DNA from: Sphingomonas palmae
Lineage (GTDB): Bacteria; Pseudomonadota; Alphaproteobacteria; Sphingomonadales; Sphingomonadaceae
Length of the DNA: 64,000 nucleotides
Assembly: GCF_900109565.1 (NCBI RefSeq)
Contig: NZ_FNZZ01000002.1
Span: 186,001-250,000, forward strand
Direction: 5' to 3'
Positions 16,946 to 27,901 of the stretch are shown one piece after another. The notes under the pieces were generated by a model that ran no database searches, was not told the origin of the DNA, and saw nothing but the letters and a program-made list of their open reading frames with translations. The stretch's first letter is position 1. Every line of letters starts with the position of its first letter. The position numbers and the translations under genes were made by a program.

Positions 16946-18640
16946 TCACCCCGCCTCGGCGCGGATCTCGGCGAGCAGGTCCTTGCGGCTGAGCTTGCCG
17001 ATCATCGTCTTGGGCAGGCCTGCTCGCACCACCACCGCGTCGACGCGCTCGTGCTTGCCGAGCCTGGGGTTGAGCCAGGCGAGCAGTGCGGCGCCGTCGC
17101 TCGCGCCCTCCCCATCGGTGTCGTTCAAGGTGACATAGGCGCGCGGCACCTCGCCGCGATAGGCGTCGGGCATGCCCACGACCAACGCCTCCTTGATCGC
17201 GGGGTGATTGTAGAGGATTTCCTCGATCTGGCTCGGGAACACCTTGAACCCGCCGACCGAGATCATGTCCTTCAACCGGTCGACCACTTGGACGAAGCCG
17301 TCCTCGTCGATCACGCCGACGTCTCCGGTGCGCAGCCACTGCTCGCCGTCGAGCGTTACGAACGCGTCGGCTGCGGCTTCCGGGCGGTTCCAGTAACCCG
17401 CCATCACCTGCGGACCCTGTGCAACGATCTCGCCCGGCTCACCCGCGGCGACTTCTCTCGTCGCGTCCTCCTTGTCGACCAGCCGCAGCCGCGTGCCCGG
17501 CACCGGCTGCCCGATCGTGCCCGGGCGCTGCTCGCCCTCGTACGGATTGCACGTCAGCACGCCAGAGCTCTCCGACAGGCCATACCCTTCCACCAGCCGC
17601 GCGCCCGTCGCCGCCTGCCACTTGTCGCGCAGCTCCGCGGGAAGCGGCGCACCGCCCGACACGCACATGCGCAGCGACGAAAAGTCGGTCCCGGCGAACT
17701 TCGCGTGATCGATCAGCGCCTGGTACATCGTCGGCACGCCGGGCAGCGCGGTCGCCTTCGTCCGCGTGATCGCGTCCAGCACCTGCCCCGCCTCGAACCG
17801 CGGCAGCAGCACCATCTCGCCGCCGTTCAGCACGGTGCGGTTGAGCACGCAGGTGTTGGCAAAGACGTGGAACAGCGGCAGCGCGCCGACGATGCGGTCG
17901 ACCTCGTCGCGGTGCGGGTCGAGCGAGGCGACCTGTCGCGCGTTGGCGGTAAGATTCGCGTGCGTCAGCATCGCCCCCTTGGGCGCGCCGGTCGTCCCGC
18001 CGGTATATTGGATCAGCGCCACGTCCTCGACCGGATCGATCGCGGACGCCGCGAACGCACCGTCATTGTCGATCAGCGCCGAGAACGCGGTCACGCGCGC
18101 GTCGTCGGGGCGCTTGGCCACCTCTTTTCCTCGGAACAGGCGGTAGACGAGCGACTTCGCCGGCGGCAGCGCGCCCGCGACCGATCCGACGATCAGCCGC
18201 TCGAGCCCGCTCTGGTCGAGTACCTTGAGGGCGGTCGGCAGTAAGGCGCTGGCCGAGATCGTGAACAGCACGCGCGTGCCCGAGTCCTCGACCTGGTGGA
18301 CCAGTTCGTCGACCGTGTAGAGCGGCGAGAAATTGACCACGGTCGCGCCGAGCAGCAGCGCGCCGTAGTAAGCGGCGACGTAGTGCGGCACGTTGGGCAG
18401 GAAGAGACCGATCCGATCCCCCTTGCCGTAGCCGAGTGCTGCGAGCCCGGCAGCGACCCGCCGGGCGCCGTCCGCGACCTCGGCGTAACTGTAGTGCCGC
18501 CCCAGAAAATCGATCATCGGGCGCGTCGCGTGGCGCTCGGTCGAGGCCGCGAACAGGTCGGGCATCGACATCGGCGGCAAGTCGACCTCCCAGGGCGTGG
18601 GGTGACGATATCGGGACTGCCAGGCGCGTTCGTCGGTCAT
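16946..18640 (-). CDS. fadD: Long-chain fatty acid-CoA ligase (AMP-binding)
   Basis: The 564-residue ANL-superfamily enzyme has the P-loop IQYTGGTTGAPKGAMLTH, the adenylate motif VEGYGLSESSGVLTCNP and the hinge region WLRTGDVGVIDEDGFVQVVD. The C-terminal catalytic lysine region is GLPKTMIGKLSRKDLL. The start at 18640 (MTDERAWQSRYRHP) fits the family N-terminus; 18676 would add residues with no homology signal. It activates fatty acids to acyl-CoA for beta-oxidation or lipid synthesis. Chain-length preference is unknown. Confidence 0.9.
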   Translation of the reverse strand: MTDERAWQSRYRHPTPWEVDLPPMSMPDLFAASTERHATRPMIDFLGRHYSYAEVADGARRVAAGLAALGYGKGDRIGLFLPNVPHYVAAYYGALLLGATVVNFSPLYTVDELVHQVEDSGTRVLFTISASALLPTALKVLDQSGLERLIVGSVAGALPPAKSLVYRLFRGKEVAKRPDDARVTAFSALIDNDGAFAASAIDPVEDVALIQYTGGTTGAPKGAMLTHANLTANARQVASLDPHRDEVDRIVGALPLFHVFANTCVLNRTVLNGGEMVLLPRFEAGQVLDAITRTKATALPGVPTMYQALIDHAKFAGTDFSSLRMCVSGGAPLPAELRDKWQAATGARLVEGYGLSESSGVLTCNPYEGEQRPGTIGQPVPGTRLRLVDKEDATREVAAGEPGEIVAQGPQVMAGYWNRPEAAADAFVTLDGEQWLRTGDVGVIDEDGFVQVVDRLKDMISVGGFKVFPSQIEEILYNHPAIKEALVVGMPDAYRGEVPRAYVTLNDTDGEGASDGAALLAWLNPRLGKHERVDAVVVRAGLPKTMIGKLSRKDLLAEIRAEAG

Positions 18641-18711
18641 TGACACGCGTGTAAGCAACAGCCGCGTACGCTTCAATCGACGAAGCGTGACTTTACGTGT
18701 CCGTCAACCGC

Positions 18712-18915
18712 TCACCCCGTGATGCGCGGTGCGGTCCAGGTGTAGAGCACGGAGAAGCCCACCAGCCCCAGATCGATCGCGGCCTGGATGCGGTGCGGCG
18801 ACGTGTCGCGCGCCTCGTGCGTCATGATCTTCAGGTCGGCCGAGGGGTGTTTGAACGCGACCAAAGCGAGCGCGGCACCGGTGGCGGCAATGGCGATGCG
18901 ACGGCGCTGGTTCAT
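18712..18915 (-). CDS. Small membrane protein of unknown function
   Basis: A 67-residue protein starts at ATG 18915 with a good ribosome-binding site (GAGGGGAG). It has a hydrophobic N-terminal segment (IAIAATGAALALVAF) and a second at the C-terminus (LGLVGFSVLYTW), so two membrane spans are likely. A charged middle (HEARDTSPHRIQ) would sit between them. I do not recognise the family. Confidence 0.6.
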   Translation of the reverse strand: MNQRRRIAIAATGAALALVAFKHPSADLKIMTHEARDTSPHRIQAAIDLGLVGFSVLYTWTAPRITG

Positions 18916-18985
18916 CGAACTCCCCTCTGCGCATCCGTGTACAAGATCGCCGGCGTCGCGAAAAGGGCCGCGACGACGGCGCCGC

Positions 18986-20674
18986 TCAGGCCGCGAGCGA
19001 CAGGCTCGCCACGCGCGCGCGGTCGCGCCCCGCCGTCTTGGCGGCGTAGAGCGCCTGATCCGCCATCCGGTACATCGCCGCCCAGTCGCCCTCGCTCTCC
19101 AGCGCGCCCGCGTGGCTGCCAACCGAGACGGTGATGGTGAGGTCGTACGGCATGCGTGCCGCGCGGACCGCGTCGAGGATCATGTCGGGCAGCCCGCGCG
19201 TATCGGCGGGCACGAGGATCGCGAACTCCTCGCCGCCGATGCGCGCGACCAACGCACCGTGCGGTGCCGCGACGCGCAATGCGCGCGCGATGCGGCGCAA
19301 TACCTCGTCACCCAGATCGTGACCGAGCGTATCGTTGACCTGCTTGAAATGATCGACATCGGCGAGGACCAGCAGCTGCGGCGCGCGCGCACCCTTGGCC
19401 AGCGCCTCGCGCAGAAACGACCGTCGGTTGAGCAACTCGGTCAGCGGATCGGTATCGGCAAGCATCCGCGCGGCGAGTTCCTCCGCGCGCGCCGCGTCCC
19501 GCTCCACCGACAGCAGGCGGATGCGGTAGGAGATCGCGACGCTCGACACCAACGCCTCGACGGTCATCGCGGCGAGCGTCGAATTGTCGAGCCAGGTGCT
19601 CGACGCGATCAGGTGCAGGCTGCTCATCGTGCGGATTGCGGCCAGCAGGAACGGCGCGGCCCAGGCGACGCCGAACACCCACAGGTAATTGCTGCGCTCG
19701 CGCCGCGCGCGCAGCAGGATCACGCCCGCCAGGATCGTCAGCAGCGCGAAACCGAGCGAGTAAAGCAGGTCGAGCAACCGCGCCTGCCACGGTGCCAGCA
19801 GCACGAACGCGGCGGCGGTGAGCACCAGATACGCGCCGACCGCGTTCGTCGCCCACGTTGTACGCCGCCCGAACACGCGCGGCTCGAAGAAGTGACGCGC
19901 GAACCGCAACGCCATCAGCGCCGCGGCGGCGAGCGCGACGTAATTGACGCGCAACCGCGCGAGATTGCCCGGCTCCGGCCACAGCCACGCCATCGCGCCC
20001 GACGACGAGAAGGCGTAGGTGGCGAGTGCGGCGACCATCCCGCAATAAGCGAGCTGGAAGCGGTGCCGAAGCGCCGACCATAGCGACAGATTGTACACCA
20101 GCAGCGCCAGGCAAAGCCCGCCGAAGCCGCCGTACAGCGCGGCGAAGACGAGGTTTCGTCGGACGCTCTCAGCCGGCGTGGCGAGCCGCGCGTTGGAGAC
20201 GATGCCGCGGACGTTGGCGGCTCCGCGCACGTGCCATAATATCTGCGTCAGCGCGGCGCCTCGCACCGGCACCGGCTGCTCGAACACCGCGCCGAGTGCG
20301 ATCGATCGCGCCGCGCCCTCGTCGTCGATCACGCGGCGCACCACGACCCCGTCGGCGTAGCGGAAATAGATCGTCGCGCCCTGCTGCCACAGGCTCCACG
20401 ACCGCAGCACGCGCGCGCCGGTCTCCACGCCCGCGGGCAAGGCGGTGGCGCGCACCCAGAAATCGCCGGCGCCGAAGCGCAGTTGCGGCGTGGTGCAGTC
20501 GAACCGCGTGCGCGTGCGCAGCATCATCCAGGCGGTGTCATCGGTTCGCACCGGGGCGACACAGGTCGCGACGGCCTCACCCGCGGTCGCACTCTGCGCC
20601 GCCGCGGGACGCATCAACAGAAGCGCGAGCGCGAATGCGGCAGCGATTGATTTCCAGAACACACCGACGGGCAT
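18986..20674 (-). CDS. Membrane diguanylate cyclase (7TM plus GGDEF)
   Basis: The 562-residue protein has a signal peptide, an extracytoplasmic beta-rich sensor domain (about 30-165), seven probable membrane helices (about 170-370) in the 7TMR-DISM style, a short coiled linker and a GGDEF domain. The active site is GGEEF at about 480-484, preceded by DTDPLTELLNRRSF and DVDHFKQVNDTLGHDLGD, so cyclase activity is plausible. The RxxD inhibitory site expected just upstream is absent (PHGALVAR instead). It would make cyclic di-GMP in response to a periplasmic signal. Confidence 0.88.
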   Translation of the reverse strand: MPVGVFWKSIAAAFALALLLMRPAAAQSATAGEAVATCVAPVRTDDTAWMMLRTRTRFDCTTPQLRFGAGDFWVRATALPAGVETGARVLRSWSLWQQGATIYFRYADGVVVRRVIDDEGAARSIALGAVFEQPVPVRGAALTQILWHVRGAANVRGIVSNARLATPAESVRRNLVFAALYGGFGGLCLALLVYNLSLWSALRHRFQLAYCGMVAALATYAFSSSGAMAWLWPEPGNLARLRVNYVALAAAALMALRFARHFFEPRVFGRRTTWATNAVGAYLVLTAAAFVLLAPWQARLLDLLYSLGFALLTILAGVILLRARRERSNYLWVFGVAWAAPFLLAAIRTMSSLHLIASSTWLDNSTLAAMTVEALVSSVAISYRIRLLSVERDAARAEELAARMLADTDPLTELLNRRSFLREALAKGARAPQLLVLADVDHFKQVNDTLGHDLGDEVLRRIARALRVAAPHGALVARIGGEEFAILVPADTRGLPDMILDAVRAARMPYDLTITVSVGSHAGALESEGDWAAMYRMADQALYAAKTAGRDRARVASLSLAA

Positions 20675-20755
20675 GCCCGACCGTATCGTCGCCGGTACGA
20701 AGATATCGTAAATTCCGGCCTTACCGGCCGCTCGCCGTCCAGCGATCAGTGGCGT

Positions 20756-22342
20756 TCAGCGTGCTCCGTTCAACCCCGCGCCGACATCCGCCTGCGGCAG
20801 GTAGCGCGGGGGCACGCGCGCGTGCGACGCCTGCTCGTACGCGTAACCTGCGCCGAGCACGCGCTGGTCGTCGCCGCGCGTGCCAATGAACGACAGCCCG
20901 ACCGGCAGGCCGCGGACCAGCCCCATCGGCACGGTCAGGTGCGGATAGCCCGCGATCGCGGGAAGACTGGCCGCGGACGGCCCGCCATATTGATCGCCGT
21001 AGACGGGATCGCTCAGCCACGCCGCGCCGTAACTCGGCTCGACTAGCACCTGCGCCCCCGCCTGCGCCAGCATCGCGTCGACCCCCTGCGCGCCGGCGAG
21101 CCGCAGCGACTTGGCGCGTGCGGCCTTGTAGGCAGGGTCGGACAGCCCCTTGGTTTGCGCCGCCTTCTCGAACGTTTCCTGCGCGAAGAACGGCATCTCC
21201 GTGCCCGCGTGCGCGCGGTTGAAGGCGATCACCTGATCGAGCGTGCGCGTTTGTACGGCCTGGGGCGTGGTGGCGAGATAGCTGTTCAGGTCGGCCTTCA
21301 ACTCGGTCAGCAGCACCTGGAATTCGGCCTCGCCCAGCCCGTCGAGCTTGGGCGGCGTGACCTCGACCAGCGTCGCGCCCTGTGCGCGCAGCACCGCGAG
21401 CGCGGCGTCGAAGCGCGCGGCGAGATCGGCGGGCAGAGCGCGCGGGCGAATGACGCCGACGCGCATTCCCAACAGCGCCGCGGTCGACAGCCCGGCGGTA
21501 TAGTCGCGCACCTGCGTGCCCGCGGTTGCCGGATCGGCCGGATCGGGCGCCGACATGGCGGAGAGGAGCAAGGCGGCGTCGCGGACGCTGCGCGCCATCG
21601 GCCCGGCGGTGTCCTGGCTGTGGCTGATCGGGACGACATGGGTGCGGCTGACGAGCCCGAGCGTCGGCTTGAACCCGACCAGACCATTCAGCGACGACGG
21701 ACAGGTGATCGACCCGTCGGTTTCGGTACCCACTGCCGCCGCTGCGAAGCTCGCCGCAACCGCCGCGCCCGATCCCGACGACGATCCGCAGGCGGTGCGG
21801 TCGAGCGCGTAGGGGTTGCGCACCAGCCCGCCGACCGCGCTCCACCCACTCATCGAATGGTCGGAACGGATGTTAGCCCATTCAGACAAATTGGTCTTGC
21901 CCAGGATCACCGCGCCCGCCGCGCGCAGCCGGGCGACGAGCGGCGCGTCGCGGCCGGTCACGTTGGCGGCGAGCGCGAGGCTGCCCGCGGTAGTGGCGAC
22001 CCGGTCGGCGGTTTCGACATTGTCCTTGATCAGGATGGGTACGCCGTGGAGCGGCCCCCGTATGCGTCCGGCCTTGCGCTCGGCATCGAGCACGCGCGCC
22101 TGCGCCAGCGCGTCGGGGTTGAGCGCGATCACGCTGCGTAGGCTCGGCCCCTTGCGATCCATCGCGGTGATACGCGCCAGATAGGCGCGGGTCAGATCGA
22201 CGCTGGTCGCGCGCCCCGCGGTCATCGCCGCCTGCACCTGCTCGACCGATTGCTCCTCGACTGGCACGGTGCGCGCCGCGACGGAGAGTGGTGCCGCGAG
22301 CATCGTGGCGGCGAGCAGCAGGCGCGAGAAACGGTTGATCAT
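20756..22342 (-). CDS. Exported amidase-signature family hydrolase
   Basis: The 528-residue protein has a signal peptide (FSRLLLAATMLAAPLSVAA) and an amidase-signature core. Probable triad residues are Lys106 (PILIKDN), cis-Ser about 187 (ACGSSSGSGAAVAAS) and nucleophile Ser211 (TETDGSITCPSSLNG). Export argues against a GatA role in tRNA charging and for hydrolysis of external amides or peptides. It lies upstream of the GGDEF gene on the same strand with an 81-base gap. Confidence 0.88.
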   Translation of the reverse strand: MINRFSRLLLAATMLAAPLSVAARTVPVEEQSVEQVQAAMTAGRATSVDLTRAYLARITAMDRKGPSLRSVIALNPDALAQARVLDAERKAGRIRGPLHGVPILIKDNVETADRVATTAGSLALAANVTGRDAPLVARLRAAGAVILGKTNLSEWANIRSDHSMSGWSAVGGLVRNPYALDRTACGSSSGSGAAVAASFAAAAVGTETDGSITCPSSLNGLVGFKPTLGLVSRTHVVPISHSQDTAGPMARSVRDAALLLSAMSAPDPADPATAGTQVRDYTAGLSTAALLGMRVGVIRPRALPADLAARFDAALAVLRAQGATLVEVTPPKLDGLGEAEFQVLLTELKADLNSYLATTPQAVQTRTLDQVIAFNRAHAGTEMPFFAQETFEKAAQTKGLSDPAYKAARAKSLRLAGAQGVDAMLAQAGAQVLVEPSYGAAWLSDPVYGDQYGGPSAASLPAIAGYPHLTVPMGLVRGLPVGLSFIGTRGDDQRVLGAGYAYEQASHARVPPRYLPQADVGAGLNGAR

Positions 22343-22382
22343 GCGCGAATGATGCGGCGCGCGTCGGCGAGGCGCAAGCGGG

Positions 22383-23186
22383 TTACCGGCCAGTATAGGT
22401 AAACACGACGGGCACGATGATCGGCATGTCCTCGACCTTGCCCTCCCGCGTGACGGGGACGATGCGGAAGATCGGCGACATCTTCACCGCCGCCTGCCCG
22501 AAGCCCGATCCGTTCGGGATTTCGGCGAGCGCGCGGCAGCTCTTCGGCGGGCCAATCTTGGGCACGACGCATTCGAGGATCGCCTTGCCCGACAGTCGCG
22601 CGGCGCGGGCGCGCTCGGGCCAGTACGGCTTCATCTCCAGGTTGGTCGGCACCTGCTGCCAGCGCGCGCGCACCGGCTTGCCGCGGCCACGACCCGCGCC
22701 GTTGCCGTCACCCTTCCCGCTGCCGGCGCCCGCACCCTCGCTGCTACCGATCCCGGCACCCATCGCCGCGCTGCCCAGACCCGCGATCGAGTCGGCCGCG
22801 GGGGCGAGCGACGTGGCGAAGCCGTCGGCCGTGATCGGCGCCGCGCGGATCGGTGACTGGTCGAGCAGTGCCGGCGGCAGCGGAATCTGCGGCAGTGGCG
22901 CGGGCGGGCGCTCGACCTGCGTGTTCCGGGGCGAGGCGCGCCCGGCCGAGGCGCCACCGGGATCGTCGTTGTGTGTCGTCGCAGGATCGGGCGGGACACG
23001 GGCCGGTGTCGGCGGTACCTCCATCGCTGGCTCAGGCGGCGGTGGCACGTCGAAGGTCTTCAACGCGGGCACCGGCAGGCTGCGCGGCAAGGGCGAGACC
23101 GGCGACCATAGCAGCAGCGCGACGACCGCCAGATGCAGCGCGACCGACGCGCCCGCCCAGCGTGTCCGACGCGGATCGTGTCCCAG
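22383..23186 (-). CDS. TonB-like energy transducer
   Basis: The frame encodes a membrane anchor (ASVALHLAVVALLLW) after a short basic segment. A long Pro/Ala/Gly-rich spacer follows (VPPPPEPAMEVPPTPARVPP), and then a C-terminal domain like TonB_C (GKAILECVVPK, GFGQAAVKMSPIFRI). It would couple the proton-motive ExbBD motor to outer-membrane receptors. The start is a problem: the frame has no ATG or GTG before the anchor. A CTG at 23186 keeps the anchor, whereas the TTG at 23090 would delete it. The end given assumes the CTG. Confidence 0.65.
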   Translation of the reverse strand: MGHDPRRTRWAGASVALHLAVVALLLWSPVSPLPRSLPVPALKTFDVPPPPEPAMEVPPTPARVPPDPATTHNDDPGGASAGRASPRNTQVERPPAPLPQIPLPPALLDQSPIRAAPITADGFATSLAPAADSIAGLGSAAMGAGIGSSEGAGAGSGKGDGNGAGRGRGKPVRARWQQVPTNLEMKPYWPERARAARLSGKAILECVVPKIGPPKSCRALAEIPNGSGFGQAAVKMSPIFRIVPVTREGKVEDMPIIVPVVFTYTGR

Positions 23187-23337
23187 CGCTGATCGTCGGT
23201 AGAGCGTAACCGAACTCCGCGAGGTGGATGGACGAGTTTGACGCCGACCCGCGCACGGTCAAGCTGCTTCCAACGTGTTATTTCTTACAGTCGGCAACCG
23301 CTGGTCTAACCCCGGTCCCGGCCCTATCTCGCGCGAC

Positions 23338-24033
23338 ATGAACCCTAATGGTGTTATCTGGTCGGCGGCGGTGTGGATCATCCCGCTGGTGATCGCGATC
23401 GTCTTTCACGAGGTAAGCCACGGCCTCGCCGCACGTGCGCTGGGCGATCCGACCGCGGCGCAGCTTCGTAGGCTGTCGTTCAATCCCCTACGCCACGTCG
23501 ATCCGATCGGCACGGTGGTGCTGCCGCTGATGCTCGCTATCGCCAAGGCGCCGGTGTTCGGCTGGGCAAAACCGGTGCCGGTCGACGCGCGGCGGATCAC
23601 GCGCACCAACCCCCGCACGGGCATGCTGCTGGTCGCGCTCGCGGGACCGGGGATGAACTTGGCGCTGGCGTTCGTCGGCGCGCTGCTGCTCGGCATCTTC
23701 GCGCACTGGGTCGGTGAGCCGGCGGACGGCAGCGCGGCGGCGTTCATCGGCGCGAACCTCGTCAACTTCCTGCTGATCAACGTCTTTCTCGCGCTGTTCA
23801 ACCTCATCCCCCTGCCCCCGTTCGACGGCGGGCACGTCGTTGCAGGCCTCTTGCCCGAACGCGCGGCGCTGCAATGGGACAAGCTCGCGCGCTTCGGCTT
23901 TCCGCTGCTCATCATCCTGCTGCTGGTGCTGCCCGCGCTGGTGCCGGGCGCCAACATCGTCCAGCGGCTGGTCGCACCGCCCGCGCAGGCGCTGACGCAA
24001 CTCTACCTCCGCATCGCGGCGGCGATCGCCTGA
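23338..24033 (+). CDS. Site-2-protease-like membrane metallopeptidase (M50)
   Basis: About 231 residues with four to six membrane segments. The zinc motif is HEVSH (residues 24-28) in the first helix, and the second metal-ligand region is LIPLPPFDGGHV. This is the compact Rv/YwhC-like M50 type with no PDZ domain. The start at 23338 places a helix right after the N-terminus; 23275 is an alternative. It probably cleaves membrane-embedded substrates; the substrate is unknown. It ends one base before truB. Confidence 0.85.
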   Translation: MNPNGVIWSAAVWIIPLVIAIVFHEVSHGLAARALGDPTAAQLRRLSFNPLRHVDPIGTVVLPLMLAIAKAPVFGWAKPVPVDARRITRTNPRTGMLLVALAGPGMNLALAFVGALLLGIFAHWVGEPADGSAAAFIGANLVNFLLINVFLALFNLIPLPPFDGGHVVAGLLPERAALQWDKLARFGFPLLIILLLVLPALVPGANIVQRLVAPPAQALTQLYLRIAAAIA

Positions 24034-24034
24034 G

Positions 24035-24931
24035 ATGCACGGCTGGCTGATCATCGACAAACCCGTAGGGCTGGGCTCGACGCAGGCCGTCTCGGCGGTA
24101 AAGCGCGCGCTGCGCATCGCCGGCGCGGCAAAGGTAAAGGTCGGGCACGGCGGCACGCTCGATCCGCTGGCGAGCGGCGTGCTCCCGATCGCGCTGGGCG
24201 AGGCGACCAAGCTCGCCGGGCGGATGCTCGACAGCGACAAGGTTTACGCCTTCACGCTGGCCTTCGGCACGCAGACGACGACGCTCGACACCGAGGGCGA
24301 GGCGATCGCCACCAGCGACGTGCGCCCGACCACCGCCGAGATCGACGCGGTACTGCCGCGCTTCACCGGCGCCATCGCGCAGGTGCCGCCGGCCTATTCG
24401 GCGCTAAAGGTCGGCGGGCAGCGCGCCTATGATCTGGCGCGCGCGGGCGAGAAGGTCGTGCTCGCCTCGCGCGACGTCACGATCCACAGCCTGACGCGCG
24501 AGGGCGATGACGCGGCGGACACGTCGCTCGATCAGGTCACGCTGGTCGCGCACGTATCGAAGGGCACCTATATTCGCAGCCTGGCGCGCGACATCGCGCA
24601 GGCGCTCGGCACGGTCGGCCACGTCACCTGGCTCCACCGGGTCAAGGCGGGGCCGTTCGCGCTCGCGCAAGCGATAACGCTGGACAAATTGGACGCGGCC
24701 GCTAAGGCATCGGCGCTTGAACCGTTACTCCTGCCATTGAGGGCGGGGCTGGACGACATCCCGGCCTTTACCCTCACCCCCGACCAGGCAGGCGCGCTCC
24801 GACAGGGGCGGGTGCTGGACGGGATCGCCGCCGACGATGGTCTCGTCTTCGCGTGCACGGGCGACACGCCCGTCGCGCTGGCCGAGGTCGAAGCCAACCA
24901 GCTTCGCGTCGTTCGCGGCTTCAATCTGTGA
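24035..24931 (+). CDS. truB: tRNA pseudouridine-55 synthase
   Basis: The 298-residue protein opens HGWLIIDKPVGLGSTQAVS and has the catalytic Asp43 in GHGGTLDPLASGVLP. VPPAYSALKVGGQRAYDLAR and KGTYIRSLARDIAQALG follow. It makes the universal T-loop pseudouridine 55 in tRNA. It begins 1 base after the M50 gene and is followed 24 bases later by rpsO, the common truB-rpsO-pnp order. Confidence 0.96.
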   Translation: MHGWLIIDKPVGLGSTQAVSAVKRALRIAGAAKVKVGHGGTLDPLASGVLPIALGEATKLAGRMLDSDKVYAFTLAFGTQTTTLDTEGEAIATSDVRPTTAEIDAVLPRFTGAIAQVPPAYSALKVGGQRAYDLARAGEKVVLASRDVTIHSLTREGDDAADTSLDQVTLVAHVSKGTYIRSLARDIAQALGTVGHVTWLHRVKAGPFALAQAITLDKLDAAAKASALEPLLLPLRAGLDDIPAFTLTPDQAGALRQGRVLDGIAADDGLVFACTGDTPVALAEVEANQLRVVRGFNL

Positions 24932-24955
24932 ACCGATGTCGAGGATAAAGATACA

Positions 24956-25225
24956 ATGTCGATCACCGCAGAACGCCGCCAGGAACTCGTCAAGGAACAC
25001 GCCCGCGCAGAGGGTGACACCGGTTCCACCGAGGTCCAGGTCGCGATCCTGACCGAGCGCATTCGCAACCTGACCGAGCATTTCAAGGGCCACGCGAAGG
25101 ACAACCACTCGCGCCGCGGCCTGCTCATGATGGTCAACAAGCGCCGCTCGCTGCTCGACTACCTCCGCAAGAAGGATGGTCAGCGGTATCTCGATCTCAT
25201 CGCGAAGCTCGGGCTTCGCAAGTAA
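24956..25225 (+). CDS. rpsO: 30S ribosomal protein S15
   Basis: The 89-residue protein has the S15 sequence throughout: [60 protein letters not shown] and [13 protein letters not shown]. It binds 16S rRNA as a primary assembly protein of the 30S subunit. A terminator follows directly, and pnp lies downstream as in many proteobacteria. Confidence 0.98.
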   Translation: MSITAERRQELVKEHARAEGDTGSTEVQVAILTERIRNLTEHFKGHAKDNHSRRGLLMMVNKRRSLLDYLRKKDGQRYLDLIAKLGLRK

Positions 25226-25232
25226 ACGGTGG

Positions 25233-25260
25233 AGGGCGGCTCTCGGGCCGCCCTTTGCTT
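25233..25260 (+). terminator. Rho-independent terminator after rpsO
   Basis: AGGGCGGC (25233-25240) and GCCGCCCT (25247-25254) form an 8-bp stem with a 6-base loop, followed by a short T-rich run (TTGCTT). Confidence 0.8.
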
Positions 25261-25263
25261 ATC

Positions 25264-25291
25264 GGCGCCTTCGCAATCCGGCGAAGGGCGC
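25264..25291 (+). promoter_or_regulatory. Hairpin in the pnp leader
   Basis: GCGCCTTCGC and GCGAAGGGCGC form a long stem (with a one-base bulge) about 95 bases before pnp. In enterobacteria, the pnp leader folds into an RNase III-cleaved stem used by PNPase to repress itself. The position here is comparable; the function is inferred. Confidence 0.4.
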
Positions 25292-25383
25292 ATGGGGCGA
25301 TCAACAGCCCCGCACCGCGCAGGCCGGACAGCCTGCACCAAGAGGCCCCGGGTGCATCGGGCATCCGGTCCAAAGGAAATCAT

Positions 25384-27711
<2,328 letters not shown>

Positions 27712-27737
27712 GCGCCAGCTGTCAGCGATGACATGAG

Positions 27738-27770
27738 AAGGCCCCCGGCAGCGATGCCGGGGGCCTTTTT
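27738..27770 (+). terminator. Rho-independent terminator after pnp
   Basis: AAGGCCCCCGGCA and TGCCGGGGGCCTT form a 13-bp perfect stem with a GCGA loop, followed by a T run. It is among the strongest terminators in the window. Confidence 0.9.
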
Positions 27771-27901
27771 GCTGGTCTTGACCGGTGTGTTATCGTGCCG
27801 GTCATGAGTGACGATGCGCATGCGAAGGTCAGCGTCAGCGCAGCCGACACATCACGTCATCTCCGTCCAACAAGAGCGGCCACATGCCTCGGACGCGCGC
27901 C

